DNA of 6,020 nt. Source: JAGMDK01 sp023128695 (GTDB lineage Bacteria > Planctomycetota > Phycisphaerae > UBA1845 > Fen-1342). Under the pieces are notes generated by a model that ran no database searches, was not told the origin of the DNA, and saw only the letters and a list, made by a program, of their open reading frames with translations. This document shows positions 1 through 5,532 of this stretch, piece by piece. Position numbers and translations under genes: made by a program. The DNA lies in assembly GCA_030628805.1 (NCBI GenBank), contig DAOVQG010000286.1, positions 1 to 6,020 of the forward strand. The letters are read 5' to 3'. Position 1 is the stretch's first letter; every line of letters begins with the position of its first letter.

Positions 1-1
1 G

Positions 2-310
2 AGGCTGGCGGTGAGGTGTCTGCGTCCGGCGGATTTCCAGGCGACCGGTGCCGATAGCGGCATGACCGAGAACCTGGTCAACGAGGCCACCCGGCTGGGC
101 TGCGTGGAGGCGGCGTTGCTGTTTATCGAAGAGTTCGACCACACCGTGCGGGTCAACTTCCGCAGCAAACAACAGCTCGATGTGTCCGAACTCGCCCGGC
201 GTTTCGGCGGCGGCGGCCACGCCCGCGCCGCCGGCGCCCGGCCCCCCGGCAAGTGGGACGAAGTCGTCCCCGGCGTCATTAAAGCGACCATCGCAGCCCT
301 CGGCAACTGA
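2..310 (+). CDS. DHH/DHHA1-family phosphoesterase, C-terminal part (NrnA-like; 5' end outside window)
   Basis: This is the 3' end of a gene that begins upstream of the window; the frame is open from base 2 to the TGA at 308-310. The visible part is a DHHA1 domain. A segment reading SGMTENLVNEATRLG is followed by a beta-strand-rich stretch (AALLFIEE, VRVNFRSK), then DVSELARRFGGGGHARAAGA, the glycine-rich GGGH substrate-binding loop typical of this domain. In NrnA-type enzymes (established knowledge) the upstream DHH domain carries the metal-binding catalytic residues and DHHA1 binds the end of the nucleic acid or nucleotide. They degrade short oligoribonucleotides and/or pAp, or cyclic dinucleotide products such as pApA, in the cytoplasm. 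The catalytic domain is not in the window, so NrnA is favoured over RecJ or other DHH proteins only from the short TENLVN...GGGGHARAAGA pattern. The gene converges on the ImmA-like gene with a 38-nt gap. Confidence 0.85.
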   Translation, partial: RLAVRCLRPADFQATGADSGMTENLVNEATRLGCVEAALLFIEEFDHTVRVNFRSKQQLDVSELARRFGGGGHARAAGARPPGKWDEVVPGVIKATIAALGN

Positions 311-348
311 CCGGAATCCAGCAGCCAACTCGGAGCAGTCCGCGCGAC

Positions 349-996
349 TCAAGGAATATAGGACAACTTGTCTTTCATTGCGTCAGCGACGCGGTCCATG
401 ACGCGCATCGGCCATTCGCGCAGCCTATACTTCATTGTCTCCGTCGAGACAACAAAACGCTTAGCCAACAAGCTCGCGAGCTGATTCTGCACCGCGGGCA
501 CATTGCCGAAGCCCGCGACATGTACCAAGCGGGGATAGACCTGTTGTACTTCGTTGACGACGGCCTTGCCGGGCATCAGGATCGCCGCGGCAAACCTTTT
601 GGCATTGCGTTCGATCTCAGAACAGCGAGGATGTTGCTGGAGTTCCCGGAAGGTTTCTATATTCTCGATTTGTTTGATAACCTTGCCGTGTAAGACGATA
701 TGTGCCAACTCTTCAGCAACCGTCGAGCGGTATCGGTTGGGTGAGTGATCAGCAAGCCATTCGTCGATGAGGATGAAGAGATCGCCTGTTTCGGTATCTC
801 GTAGGACCATCCCTTCTAATCCATACTCTTCCCGTAGCCCACGAGCATAGTCGAGTTGTACACCTTCGAGTTGCTCCAGCAAGTAATCTACGTCGACTGG
901 AATTTGGACATCTGATCCTAAGTATTCTTCCAGTAATTCGCTTGCCAGGCGTTCCAGCACGGGGACAGTGTAGGTGGGCGGATCAGGCAGTGTCAT
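349..996 (-). CDS. ImmA/IrrE-family metallopeptidase-like protein with variant EExxH motif
   Basis: Cytoplasmic peptidase-like protein of the ImmA/IrrE (COG2856) family, whose members cut a partner XRE repressor and so release its targets. From the start chosen here (ATG at 996) it has 215 residues. An N-terminal helical part with the VDVDYLLEQL segment common in the family is followed by the active-site helix STVAEELAHIVLHG (91-104) and the second helix EIERNAKRFAAAILMP (127-142) with the expected glutamate ligand E129. A C-terminal LASLLAKRF.VS...M.YRL segment (173-191) closes the domain. The first His of HExxH is replaced by Glu (E95; E96 and H99 are kept), so metal binding may be altered. 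In-frame alternatives are ATG 1011, ATG 1029 and TTG 1032. ATG 996 is preferred because a G-rich stretch precedes it and the overlap with the upstream XRE gene is then only 14 nt. The two genes look translationally coupled and co-transcribed. A fold-retaining but inactive protein cannot be excluded. Confidence 0.85.
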   Translation of the reverse strand: MTLPDPPTYTVPVLERLASELLEEYLGSDVQIPVDVDYLLEQLEGVQLDYARGLREEYGLEGMVLRDTETGDLFILIDEWLADHSPNRYRSTVAEELAHIVLHGKVIKQIENIETFRELQQHPRCSEIERNAKRFAAAILMPGKAVVNEVQQVYPRLVHVAGFGNVPAVQNQLASLLAKRFVVSTETMKYRLREWPMRVMDRVADAMKDKLSYIP

Positions 997-1375
997 TTCC
1001 AGCCCCCCCATAGCGCTTTTCAATCTCATCAATCAGATTGGCGATCTCGTCGTCGCCAAGCTGACGATTGTCGATAGTCCGGAGCAAGGCTGGCACGAGC
1101 TTACGTCGGGTAATGTTCCGAACATCCGCGGGCAATCCATCTTCCCAAGCGGCTGAATCATAAAACATACGCCATTCTTCTGTGTCTTCCACGAGGCCGA
1201 GTGCATCGGATATTTCGCGCAGTTTCTCAGGTGAAGCTGGTGCCGGACGCCTCCCGTGTTCGATTGCGCTCAGATTAGATGGCGCAAGATCGACCATCTC
1301 CGCGAAGCGGCGAAGTCCGAAGCCTGCTCTTAAACGCATTTTTTTCAGGATGTTACCGAATTCAGTTATCGCCAC
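983..1375 (-). CDS. XRE-family HTH transcriptional regulator (DdrO/ImmR-like partner of ImmA)
   Basis: DNA-binding repressor, 130 residues from the GTG at 1375. An XRE/Cro-type helix-turn-helix spans about residues 4-60 (EFGNILKKMRLRAGFGLRRFAE, then the recognition region APSNLSAIEHGRR at 31-43). A C-terminal helical region follows, with FYDSAAWEDGLPADV (71-85) and VPALLRTIDNRQLGDDEIANLIDEIE (94-119). Such C-terminal helices mediate dimerisation and contain the cleavage site in DdrO-type regulators (established for Deinococcus DdrO, which is of similar length). An in-frame ATG at 1414 would add 13 residues, but the GTG has a strong Shine-Dalgarno GGAAAGGA 6 nt upstream and gives the length usual for the family. 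The stop codon lies inside the ImmA-like gene that follows. A long palindrome carrying a TATAAT box sits upstream, so negative autoregulation is likely. A toxin-antitoxin-like antitoxin role is an alternative. The target genes are unknown. Confidence 0.88.
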   Translation of the reverse strand: MAITEFGNILKKMRLRAGFGLRRFAEMVDLAPSNLSAIEHGRRPAPASPEKLREISDALGLVEDTEEWRMFYDSAAWEDGLPADVRNITRRKLVPALLRTIDNRQLGDDEIANLIDEIEKRYGGAGNDTA

Positions 1376-1381
1376 GCTATA

Positions 1382-1389
1382 TCCTTTCC
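1382..1389 (-). promoter_or_regulatory. Shine-Dalgarno of the XRE gene (decides the GTG start)
   Basis: On the minus strand GGAAAGGA lies 6 nt before the GTG at 1375-1373. No comparable site precedes the upstream in-frame ATG at 1414. asnS carries the same GCGGAAAGGA string before its own ATG, which supports this as a genuine ribosome binding site in this genome. Confidence 0.75.
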
Positions 1390-1424
1390 GCCTTATCCCA
1401 AAGACACACACCATTCCCTTTGAT

Positions 1425-1451
1425 ATGTGTTATCATTATATGATAACACAT
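1425..1451. promoter_or_regulatory. 27-bp perfect palindrome, probable XRE operator
   Basis: Two perfect 12-bp arms, ATGTGTTATCAT (1425-1436) and ATGATAACACAT (1440-1451), flank a 3-bp centre TAT. This AT-rich perfect dyad lies in the gap between the XRE gene and the end of asnS. On the minus strand its centre contains TATAAT. A dyad over the core promoter of an XRE/ImmA pair is the expected position for the repressor's own operator, and two-fold symmetry fits a dimeric XRE protein. It is unlikely to be a terminator because no T-run follows on either strand. The binding assignment is inference. Confidence 0.72.
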
Positions 1452-1463
1452 GTCGGGCGGTAA
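1435..1463 (-). promoter_or_regulatory. Candidate sigma70-type promoter of the XRE-ImmA operon
   Basis: An exact TATAAT -10 hexamer on the minus strand (1440-1435) lies inside the palindrome. A weak -35 (TTACCG, 1463-1458) sits 17 bp further upstream. Transcription would begin near 1428, giving a leader of about 50 nt to the GTG start. Because the -10 box is inside the dyad, repressor binding would directly block polymerase. The poor -35 is the weak point of this call. Confidence 0.5.
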
Positions 1464-1495
1464 GGCAACTTAATCCGACAAAAACCTAACATATT

Positions 1496-3004
1496 TCACG
1501 GATACACCCGCCCCATCATCCGGGCGTACGGAATCGTCTCCCGGATGTGCTTGAGGCCGCAGATCCACGCCACGGTGCGCTCCACGCCCAGGCCGAAGCC
1601 GCCGTGGGGGACGGTGCCGTAGCGGCGGAGGTCGAGGTACCATTCGTAGTCCGCTTCATTCAGACCGTCCGCCTTTATCCGCCCCAACAGTGCGTCGAGC
1701 TCGTCCTCGCGCTGTGAGCCGCCGATGATTTCGCCGTAGCCTTCGGGGGCCAGCAGGTCGAGGTTGTTGACCACGCGCTGGTCGTGTTCGTTGCGTTTCA
1801 TGTAAAACGCCTTGCAGGCGCCCGGGTAGTGGGTGACGAACACCGGCCGTTCGTGCAAGCGGGCGATGATCGTCTCGTCGGAGCCGCCGAGGTCGGAGCC
1901 CCACCTGAAGTTCGCCGCCAGGTTCATGTGCGTGGGGATGTTGCGGACCGCGTCCTCTTGGTCGGCGAGCTCTTCGCGGGCCTCCATGATTTCCCGCGCC
2001 AGCTTGTCCACCTTCCATTGCTTGACGCCGGGACTTGAGCGTTCAGCCTCCTTTTCCTCGATCTCCTGCTTTAGCTCCGTGACCCGCGCCTTGGCGCGCT
2101 CCAGATCATCCTCAAGCAGCTTGCGGGCCCGGTCGCTATGCAGCAGTTCCGCCGCCTCGGAATAGGTAATGCGCTCGAACGGCTTTTGAACCTGCTCCAG
2201 CTTCGAGATATCCCGCCCGAGCAGCTCCAGTTCCGGCTGCCGCTCGCGGAGCACCTTTTGCACCAACTCGTAAATGAAATCCTCCGCCAGCTCGATCACG
2301 TCATCCAGATCGGCGTACGCGATTTCCGGCTCGACCATCCAGAATTCGGTCAGGTGCCGCCGAGTTTTGCTCTTCTCGGCCCGGAACGTCGGTCCGAAGC
2401 AATAGACCTTGCGATGGGCCATGCAAGCCGCCTCGACATAGAGCTGTCCGGTCTGGGCCAGGTAGACCGGCTCGCCGTAATAATTTACCTCGAACAGCGT
2501 CTGAGCCTCCTCGCCGGCGGCAGGCGCGAAGATCGGCGTGTCGACCAAAATGAAACCGCGGTCGTTGAAGTAAGCGCGAATCCCCTCGATCAGCGTGTGC
2601 CGCACCCGCATAATCGCCCACTGCTGCTGCGAGCGGAACCATAGGTGGCGATTCTTCATCAGGAACTCGATCCCGTGAGCCTTCGGCGTAATCGGGTAGC
2701 CGACCGCGTTCTGGACGATCCGCACGTCGCTGACGGCCAGCTCATACCCCCCGACGCTCCGCTGCTCGGCTCGGACCTCCCCCGCGACCTCCAGCGAAGA
2801 TTCCTGCCCCAGATGCCGGACGGCGGTGAAGATTTCCGCGGTCGCGGCTGTCTTTTCGAGCACGCACTGGCACAGCCCGGTGCCGTCGCGCAGCACCAGA
2901 AACAGCAGCTTCCCGCTTGACCGGCTGTTGTACAGCCAGCCCTGGAGTGTTACCGTTTGTCCAATATGATCAGCGAGTTCCGCAACCGTGCTCACCGTCG
3001 CCAT
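1496..3004 (-). CDS. asnS: Asparagine--tRNA ligase (AsnRS) with an inserted coiled-coil segment
   Basis: Class IIb aminoacyl-tRNA synthetase that charges tRNA(Asn) with asparagine in the cytoplasm; 502 residues. An N-terminal OB-fold anticodon-binding domain occupies about 16-100 (VTLQGWLYNSRSSGKLLFLVLRDG). The catalytic core contains YLAQTGQLYVEA (181-192), motif 2 FGPTFRAEKSKTRRHLTEFWMVEPE (203-227), and motif 3 GFGLGVERTVAW (469-480), ending in IRETIPYARMMGRVYP. The FRAEKSKTRRHLTEFWMVEPE and ERTVAW...RETIP patterns match the Bacillus/archaeal AsnRS branch and separate it from AspRS and LysRS. That branch is usually about 430 residues long; the extra length is mostly a Lys/Glu/Arg-rich insert at about 291-362 between ITYSEAAELLHS and FRWGSDLGGSDETII. 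The start ATG at 3004 has AAAGGA 9 nt upstream. A single hairpin repeat lies about 30 nt upstream, where the promoter would be expected. It is divergent from the lipoprotein operon. Confidence 0.96.
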   Translation of the reverse strand: MATVSTVAELADHIGQTVTLQGWLYNSRSSGKLLFLVLRDGTGLCQCVLEKTAATAEIFTAVRHLGQESSLEVAGEVRAEQRSVGGYELAVSDVRIVQNAVGYPITPKAHGIEFLMKNRHLWFRSQQQWAIMRVRHTLIEGIRAYFNDRGFILVDTPIFAPAAGEEAQTLFEVNYYGEPVYLAQTGQLYVEAACMAHRKVYCFGPTFRAEKSKTRRHLTEFWMVEPEIAYADLDDVIELAEDFIYELVQKVLRERQPELELLGRDISKLEQVQKPFERITYSEAAELLHSDRARKLLEDDLERAKARVTELKQEIEEKEAERSSPGVKQWKVDKLAREIMEAREELADQEDAVRNIPTHMNLAANFRWGSDLGGSDETIIARLHERPVFVTHYPGACKAFYMKRNEHDQRVVNNLDLLAPEGYGEIIGGSQREDELDALLGRIKADGLNEADYEWYLDLRRYGTVPHGGFGLGVERTVAWICGLKHIRETIPYARMMGRVYP

Positions 3005-3013
3005 GGCACCTGT

Positions 3014-3019
3014 TCCTTT
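3014..3019 (-). promoter_or_regulatory. Shine-Dalgarno of asnS
   Basis: AAAGGA on the minus strand, within GCGGAAAGGA, is 9 nt before the ATG at 3004-3002. This supports that start codon and mirrors the site before the XRE gene. Confidence 0.65.
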
Positions 3020-3033
3020 CCGCGCCGTAATAC

Positions 3034-3063
3034 AAATGTAGCGTCCGGGCTCCGTCCCGGACG
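3034..3063 (+). repeat. REP-like hairpin unit, family A, single copy
   Basis: This 30-bp unit begins AAATGTAGCGTCCGGG and ends CCCGGACG. It forms a perfect 8-bp stem (3042-3049 with 3056-3063) around a 6-nt loop. It is identical to the copy at 3181-3210 except for one loop base (C instead of T at 3053). It lies 30 nt upstream of the asnS start codon, close to where the asnS promoter should be. Confidence 0.88.
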
Positions 3064-3181
3064 AATGGGTGTCAATCGGGGCGTTAGTGTACGGTCCGCC
3101 GGGGGCATCGTAAAACGGCGCGGCAAACCTCTCTTACCAGTGCTTCGTAGTTCATGTTCGCAAAAGTTGGCTTCGGCTATA

Positions 3182-3270
3182 AATGTAGCGTCCGGGCTCT
3201 GTCCCGGACGTAGAAGACGGAAAAGTGCACTTACACAACTACGTCCGGGACAGAGCCCGGACGCTACATT
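3182..3270. repeat. REPIN-like element: two family A units in inverted orientation
   Basis: Two copies of the family A unit face each other. The left arm 3182-3213 and right arm 3239-3270 form a perfect 32-bp inverted repeat around a 25-nt spacer (3214-3238). Each arm is itself a hairpin with an 8-bp stem, so the element can fold as two small hairpins or one long cruciform. This nested arrangement matches the REPIN definition (paired inverted REP sequences), elements that are mobilised by RAYT/TnpA-REP Y1 transposases (established knowledge). No such transposase gene is in the window. The right end is 4 nt before the GTG start of the lipoprotein gene. Confidence 0.88.
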
Positions 3271-3274
3271 ACTT

Positions 3275-4165
3275 GTGCGGCGGACCGATTTACTGCTGCT
3301 CAGCCTGCTAGCAGTTCTGCTCGCGCCATGGCTCGCCGGATGCACTCATGGAGCTCCACCGCCAGGCGGGCGGCTGAGACTAGGCGGAGCGCAGATCTCG
3401 GTCGAACTCGTGCAGTCGTGGCTGCATGATGCGAAGTCCTACAGTTTCGCGGCCGCACAGGTTTCGCCGGTCTACCTCTCCCAGCACGGCTTTCAGAACC
3501 TGGCCAACGGCGAGTGCGACATCGCCTGCACCGACCGGCCGATTACTCCCCGGGAACTCGAACAGTTTGGCGATCGCGAGCTCCAAGGTTATCGCGTCGC
3601 GTTTTACGGCTACGCCCTCTACGTGCACCCCGACAACCCGGTCGACGCCATCTACGCTAACCACATGAAGCTGATCTTCCAGCGGCGGATCACGGACTGG
3701 CACGAGCTCGCCGGCGACGAGATCCCCGCTTGGCAGGGCCCGATCCAGCTCTACGGCCCGGACAAGGAGACCCGCGGCGGCATGATTCTGTCCCCCCTGG
3801 CGAGAATCTGGTTCGCCGAGGCGACTTGGACGGTGCTCGAGTCGGACGCTGAGATCATCGCCGCGGTCGCGGCCGACCCGTACGCACTCGGCTTCGCCGG
3901 GATCGGCTACGAAGACGGCGTGCGTTACCTCGGGCTGCGTATGAAGCGGACGGGCTCCCCGGCGTTCCCATCACTGGAGGAGATCGAATCCGAACGGTAC
4001 GGATTGGCGAAGGTTATCTACGTCTATTTCATATTGCCCGCCGATCCCACGGTTCAGGCGGTGCTCGACTACTTGTGGAGCGACGAGGGCCGGGCCGCGA
4101 TCGAGGCGACCAACCTCTGGGCGATTCCGCCGAACCGGGCGACCGTCCCAATTCCGGCCCCATGA
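3275..4165 (+). CDS. PstS-like periplasmic substrate-binding lipoprotein
   Basis: Secreted lipoprotein of the PBP-like (PstS-type) superfamily; 296 residues from the GTG at 3275. The N-terminus is a clear lipoprotein signal: VRRTD, a leucine-rich core, then lipobox LAGC with the acylated Cys at 23. The mature part shows the family order. GGAQISVELVQSWLHDA (37-53) begins the first lobe. GFQNLANGECDIACTDRPITPREL (72-95) matches the 'G..DIA..DRP...E' pattern. YGYALYVHPDNPVDAIYANHMKLIFQRRITDWHEL (112-145) follows, then IQLYGPDKETRGGMI (157-171), and DPYALGFAGIGYEDGVRYLGL (201-221). In PstS these parts make the hinge and the phosphate pocket. Whether this protein binds phosphate is uncertain, and no permease or ATPase gene is nearby. 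The frame stays open upstream to 2957, but that part only translates repeats and antisense asnS, and GTG 3275 is the only start that places the signal peptide first. No clear Shine-Dalgarno precedes it. Its TGA overlaps the next ATG (ATGA). Confidence 0.85.
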   Translation: MRRTDLLLLSLLAVLLAPWLAGCTHGAPPPGGRLRLGGAQISVELVQSWLHDAKSYSFAAAQVSPVYLSQHGFQNLANGECDIACTDRPITPRELEQFGDRELQGYRVAFYGYALYVHPDNPVDAIYANHMKLIFQRRITDWHELAGDEIPAWQGPIQLYGPDKETRGGMILSPLARIWFAEATWTVLESDAEIIAAVAADPYALGFAGIGYEDGVRYLGLRMKRTGSPAFPSLEEIESERYGLAKVIYVYFILPADPTVQAVLDYLWSDEGRAAIEATNLWAIPPNRATVPIPAP

Positions 4166-5361
4166 ACAGTCCCCTGCGCCTACGCGAGTTGCGTGTTTAT
4201 CGACTCGCAATCCCGCTGCGCTTCCGCTTTGAGCACGCCGCCGCCCAGCGTGATACCGCGGACCCCGTGATTGTTCGGCTGGTCGCCGCCGCTCCGTATG
4301 CTCATCATGTCGGTTATGGCGAGACACTGGCGCGGGCCTACGTAACGGGCGAGACGCCTGAGTCGGTAATCGAGGACATCAGCAACGTTTTCAAGTCCCG
4401 CCTGGCGGAGTTTCGGCCGACCTCATTCGTGGAAGCGCTGGAGCTGATCGAGACGCTGCCGATGCAGGACGGCGGGCGTATCGTGACCGCGGCCCGGGCG
4501 GCAGTCGAATTGGCCTTGCTCGACCTGACGTGCAAGGTCTTCCAGCGGCGACCGCCCGACGTCGCCGGCTGGATGGGCTTGCCCGGCTTCGGTGCCCCAG
4601 GCTGCCTGTCCAGTGTCTGCTATTCCGGTGTCATAGTGGGGCAAACGCGGCGTAAGCTCCAGTATCTGCTGCGCTTACAGCGACTCTTCGGACTACGCGA
4701 CTTCAAGCTCAAGGTCGCGGTCGACCGCTGGGAAGAGCGACTCGAATGGGCCTCCCAAGTCTTGCGACGCTCCCTCGAGCAGAAAAAAGTGACGCTCCGC
4801 GTGGACGCCAACGCCGGCTGGTCCCTCGCCGAGGCCCACGAGGCCATAACCGCGCTCGAACGGAACGGCGTCTGTGCTCTGGAGCAGCCGTTACCCGACG
4901 CCCACGACGCGGATTTGCGTTATCTCGCCGAGCAGACCTCTTGCGATCTGATCGCCGACGAATCACTGCTGACCGCCGACGATGCCGAGCGCTTGATTGC
5001 CGCTGGCGCTGTGCGGGTGCTGAACATTCGCATCGCCAAGAACGGCGGGCTGCTGCCGGCGTTGCGGATTGCCCGGCTGGCATTGGCGGCGGGGCTCGAC
5101 GTTCAGCTCGGCTGCATGGTCGGCGAGACGAGCATACTCAGTGCCGCCGGGCTGGCCTTCCTCGAAACCTGCCCCAACGTCCGTTTCGTCGAAGGAGCGT
5201 TCGGGGCATTTCTCCTGAGACACGATCTGACCCCGCGACCGGTCCGCTTCGGCATTGGCGGACGAGCGCAACCGCGCACGGGCCCTGGCTTCGGGGTCGA
5301 CGTGGACCCCGCCGCCCTCGACCGGCTCTCTGTCGAGCGGGCCCGGGCAACTCAGCTATAG
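4162..5361 (+). CDS. Enolase-superfamily enzyme, MLE subgroup (dipeptide-epimerase or muconate-cycloisomerase-like)
   Basis: Cytoplasmic metal-dependent enzyme that removes a proton alpha to a carboxylate; 399 residues. The N-terminal capping domain includes FEHAAAQRDTADPVIVRL and GYGETLARAYVTGET (51-65). The barrel has all hallmark residues: the KxK pair FKLKV (K182, K184), metal ligands D215 in RVDANAGWS, E241 in LEQPL and D266 in IADES, and the opposite-side lysine K293 in NIRIAKNGG. QLGCMVGET (315-323) follows. KxK plus a lysine at the end of strand six defines the MLE subgroup, which includes L-Ala-D/L-Glu epimerase, o-succinylbenzoate synthase and muconate cycloisomerase. The HAAAQR and RAYVTGET segments lean towards dipeptide epimerases, which would suggest peptidoglycan peptide recycling, but the substrate cannot be read from motifs alone. 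The ATG lies in an ATGA overlap with the lipoprotein gene, so the two are translationally coupled. A long hairpin element begins right after the TAG stop. Confidence 0.9.
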   Translation: MNSPLRLRELRVYRLAIPLRFRFEHAAAQRDTADPVIVRLVAAAPYAHHVGYGETLARAYVTGETPESVIEDISNVFKSRLAEFRPTSFVEALELIETLPMQDGGRIVTAARAAVELALLDLTCKVFQRRPPDVAGWMGLPGFGAPGCLSSVCYSGVIVGQTRRKLQYLLRLQRLFGLRDFKLKVAVDRWEERLEWASQVLRRSLEQKKVTLRVDANAGWSLAEAHEAITALERNGVCALEQPLPDAHDADLRYLAEQTSCDLIADESLLTADDAERLIAAGAVRVLNIRIAKNGGLLPALRIARLALAAGLDVQLGCMVGETSILSAAGLAFLETCPNVRFVEGAFGAFLLRHDLTPRPVRFGIGGRAQPRTGPGFGVDVDPAALDRLSVERARATQL

Positions 5362-5488
5362 GCACTTGTGCTCTGTCACGCATCGCTTGATGGGTGGCAC
5401 GGCTGTGTCAGCCGTGTACAAGTCGCGGGTATTCACGGTTGACACAGCCGTGCCACCCATCAACGCAACGTTGACAGAGCACTAGTGC
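5362..5488. repeat. 127-nt nested inverted repeat, family B (REPIN/MITE-like)
   Basis: The outer arms 5362-5378 and 5472-5488 match at 16 of 17 positions (GCACTxGTGCTCTGTCA). The inner arms 5387-5416 and 5434-5463 match at 29 of 30, with a single G/T pair that would still wobble in RNA. A 17-nt loop (5417-5433) separates the inner arms. The inner unit includes GGGTGGCACGGCTGTGTCA. It is unrelated in sequence to the family A units near asnS. It starts immediately after the stop codon of the enolase-superfamily gene, so its RNA would form a very long hairpin that could terminate or stabilise the transcript, although no T-run follows. No clear target-site duplication is seen. Confidence 0.88.
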
Positions 5489-5532
5489 GTGAGCACGGGA
5501 TTGTAGGGCGACCCCCGTGGAGGGGAGATGCC

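Noticed and set aside
331..342. Small hairpin CGGA-GCAG-TCCG between the convergent phosphoesterase and ImmA-like genes
   Set aside because: A 4-bp stem without a T-run is expected by chance and does not support a terminator.
1453..1479. GTCGG...CCGAC inverted repeat as an asnS terminator
   Set aside because: It is only a 5-bp stem with a loop of about 17 nt. On the asnS transcript the T-run precedes the stem rather than follows it.
2138..2644. Open frames antisense to asnS
   Set aside because: They are shadows of the high-GC asnS frame, with no recognisable motifs and no ribosome binding site.
3151..3183. Possible promoter for the lipoprotein operon (TATAAA at 3178-3183 with TTCGCA at 3157-3162)
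   Set aside because: The spacing is only 15 bp, the -35 is weak and the -10 overlaps the start of the repeat. It is not strong enough to annotate.
2957..3274. N-terminal extension of the lipoprotein frame back to an ATG at 2957
   Set aside because: It would translate antisense asnS and the hairpin repeats (peptides such as NVASGLCPGR) and bury the signal peptide and lipobox inside the protein. GTG 3275 gives a normal lipoprotein.
4075..4161. Upstream ATG at 4075 for the enolase-superfamily gene
   Set aside because: It would overlap the lipoprotein gene by about 90 nt and add a Gly/Arg/Asp-rich peptide with no family similarity. ATG 4162 in the ATGA overlap starts directly before the conserved N-terminal strand.
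4746..5390. Long plus-strand frame inside the enolase-superfamily gene (and its minus-strand counterparts)
   Set aside because: The translation is Arg-rich and low in complexity, as expected for a shadow frame of a GC-rich gene, while the main frame keeps every catalytic residue.
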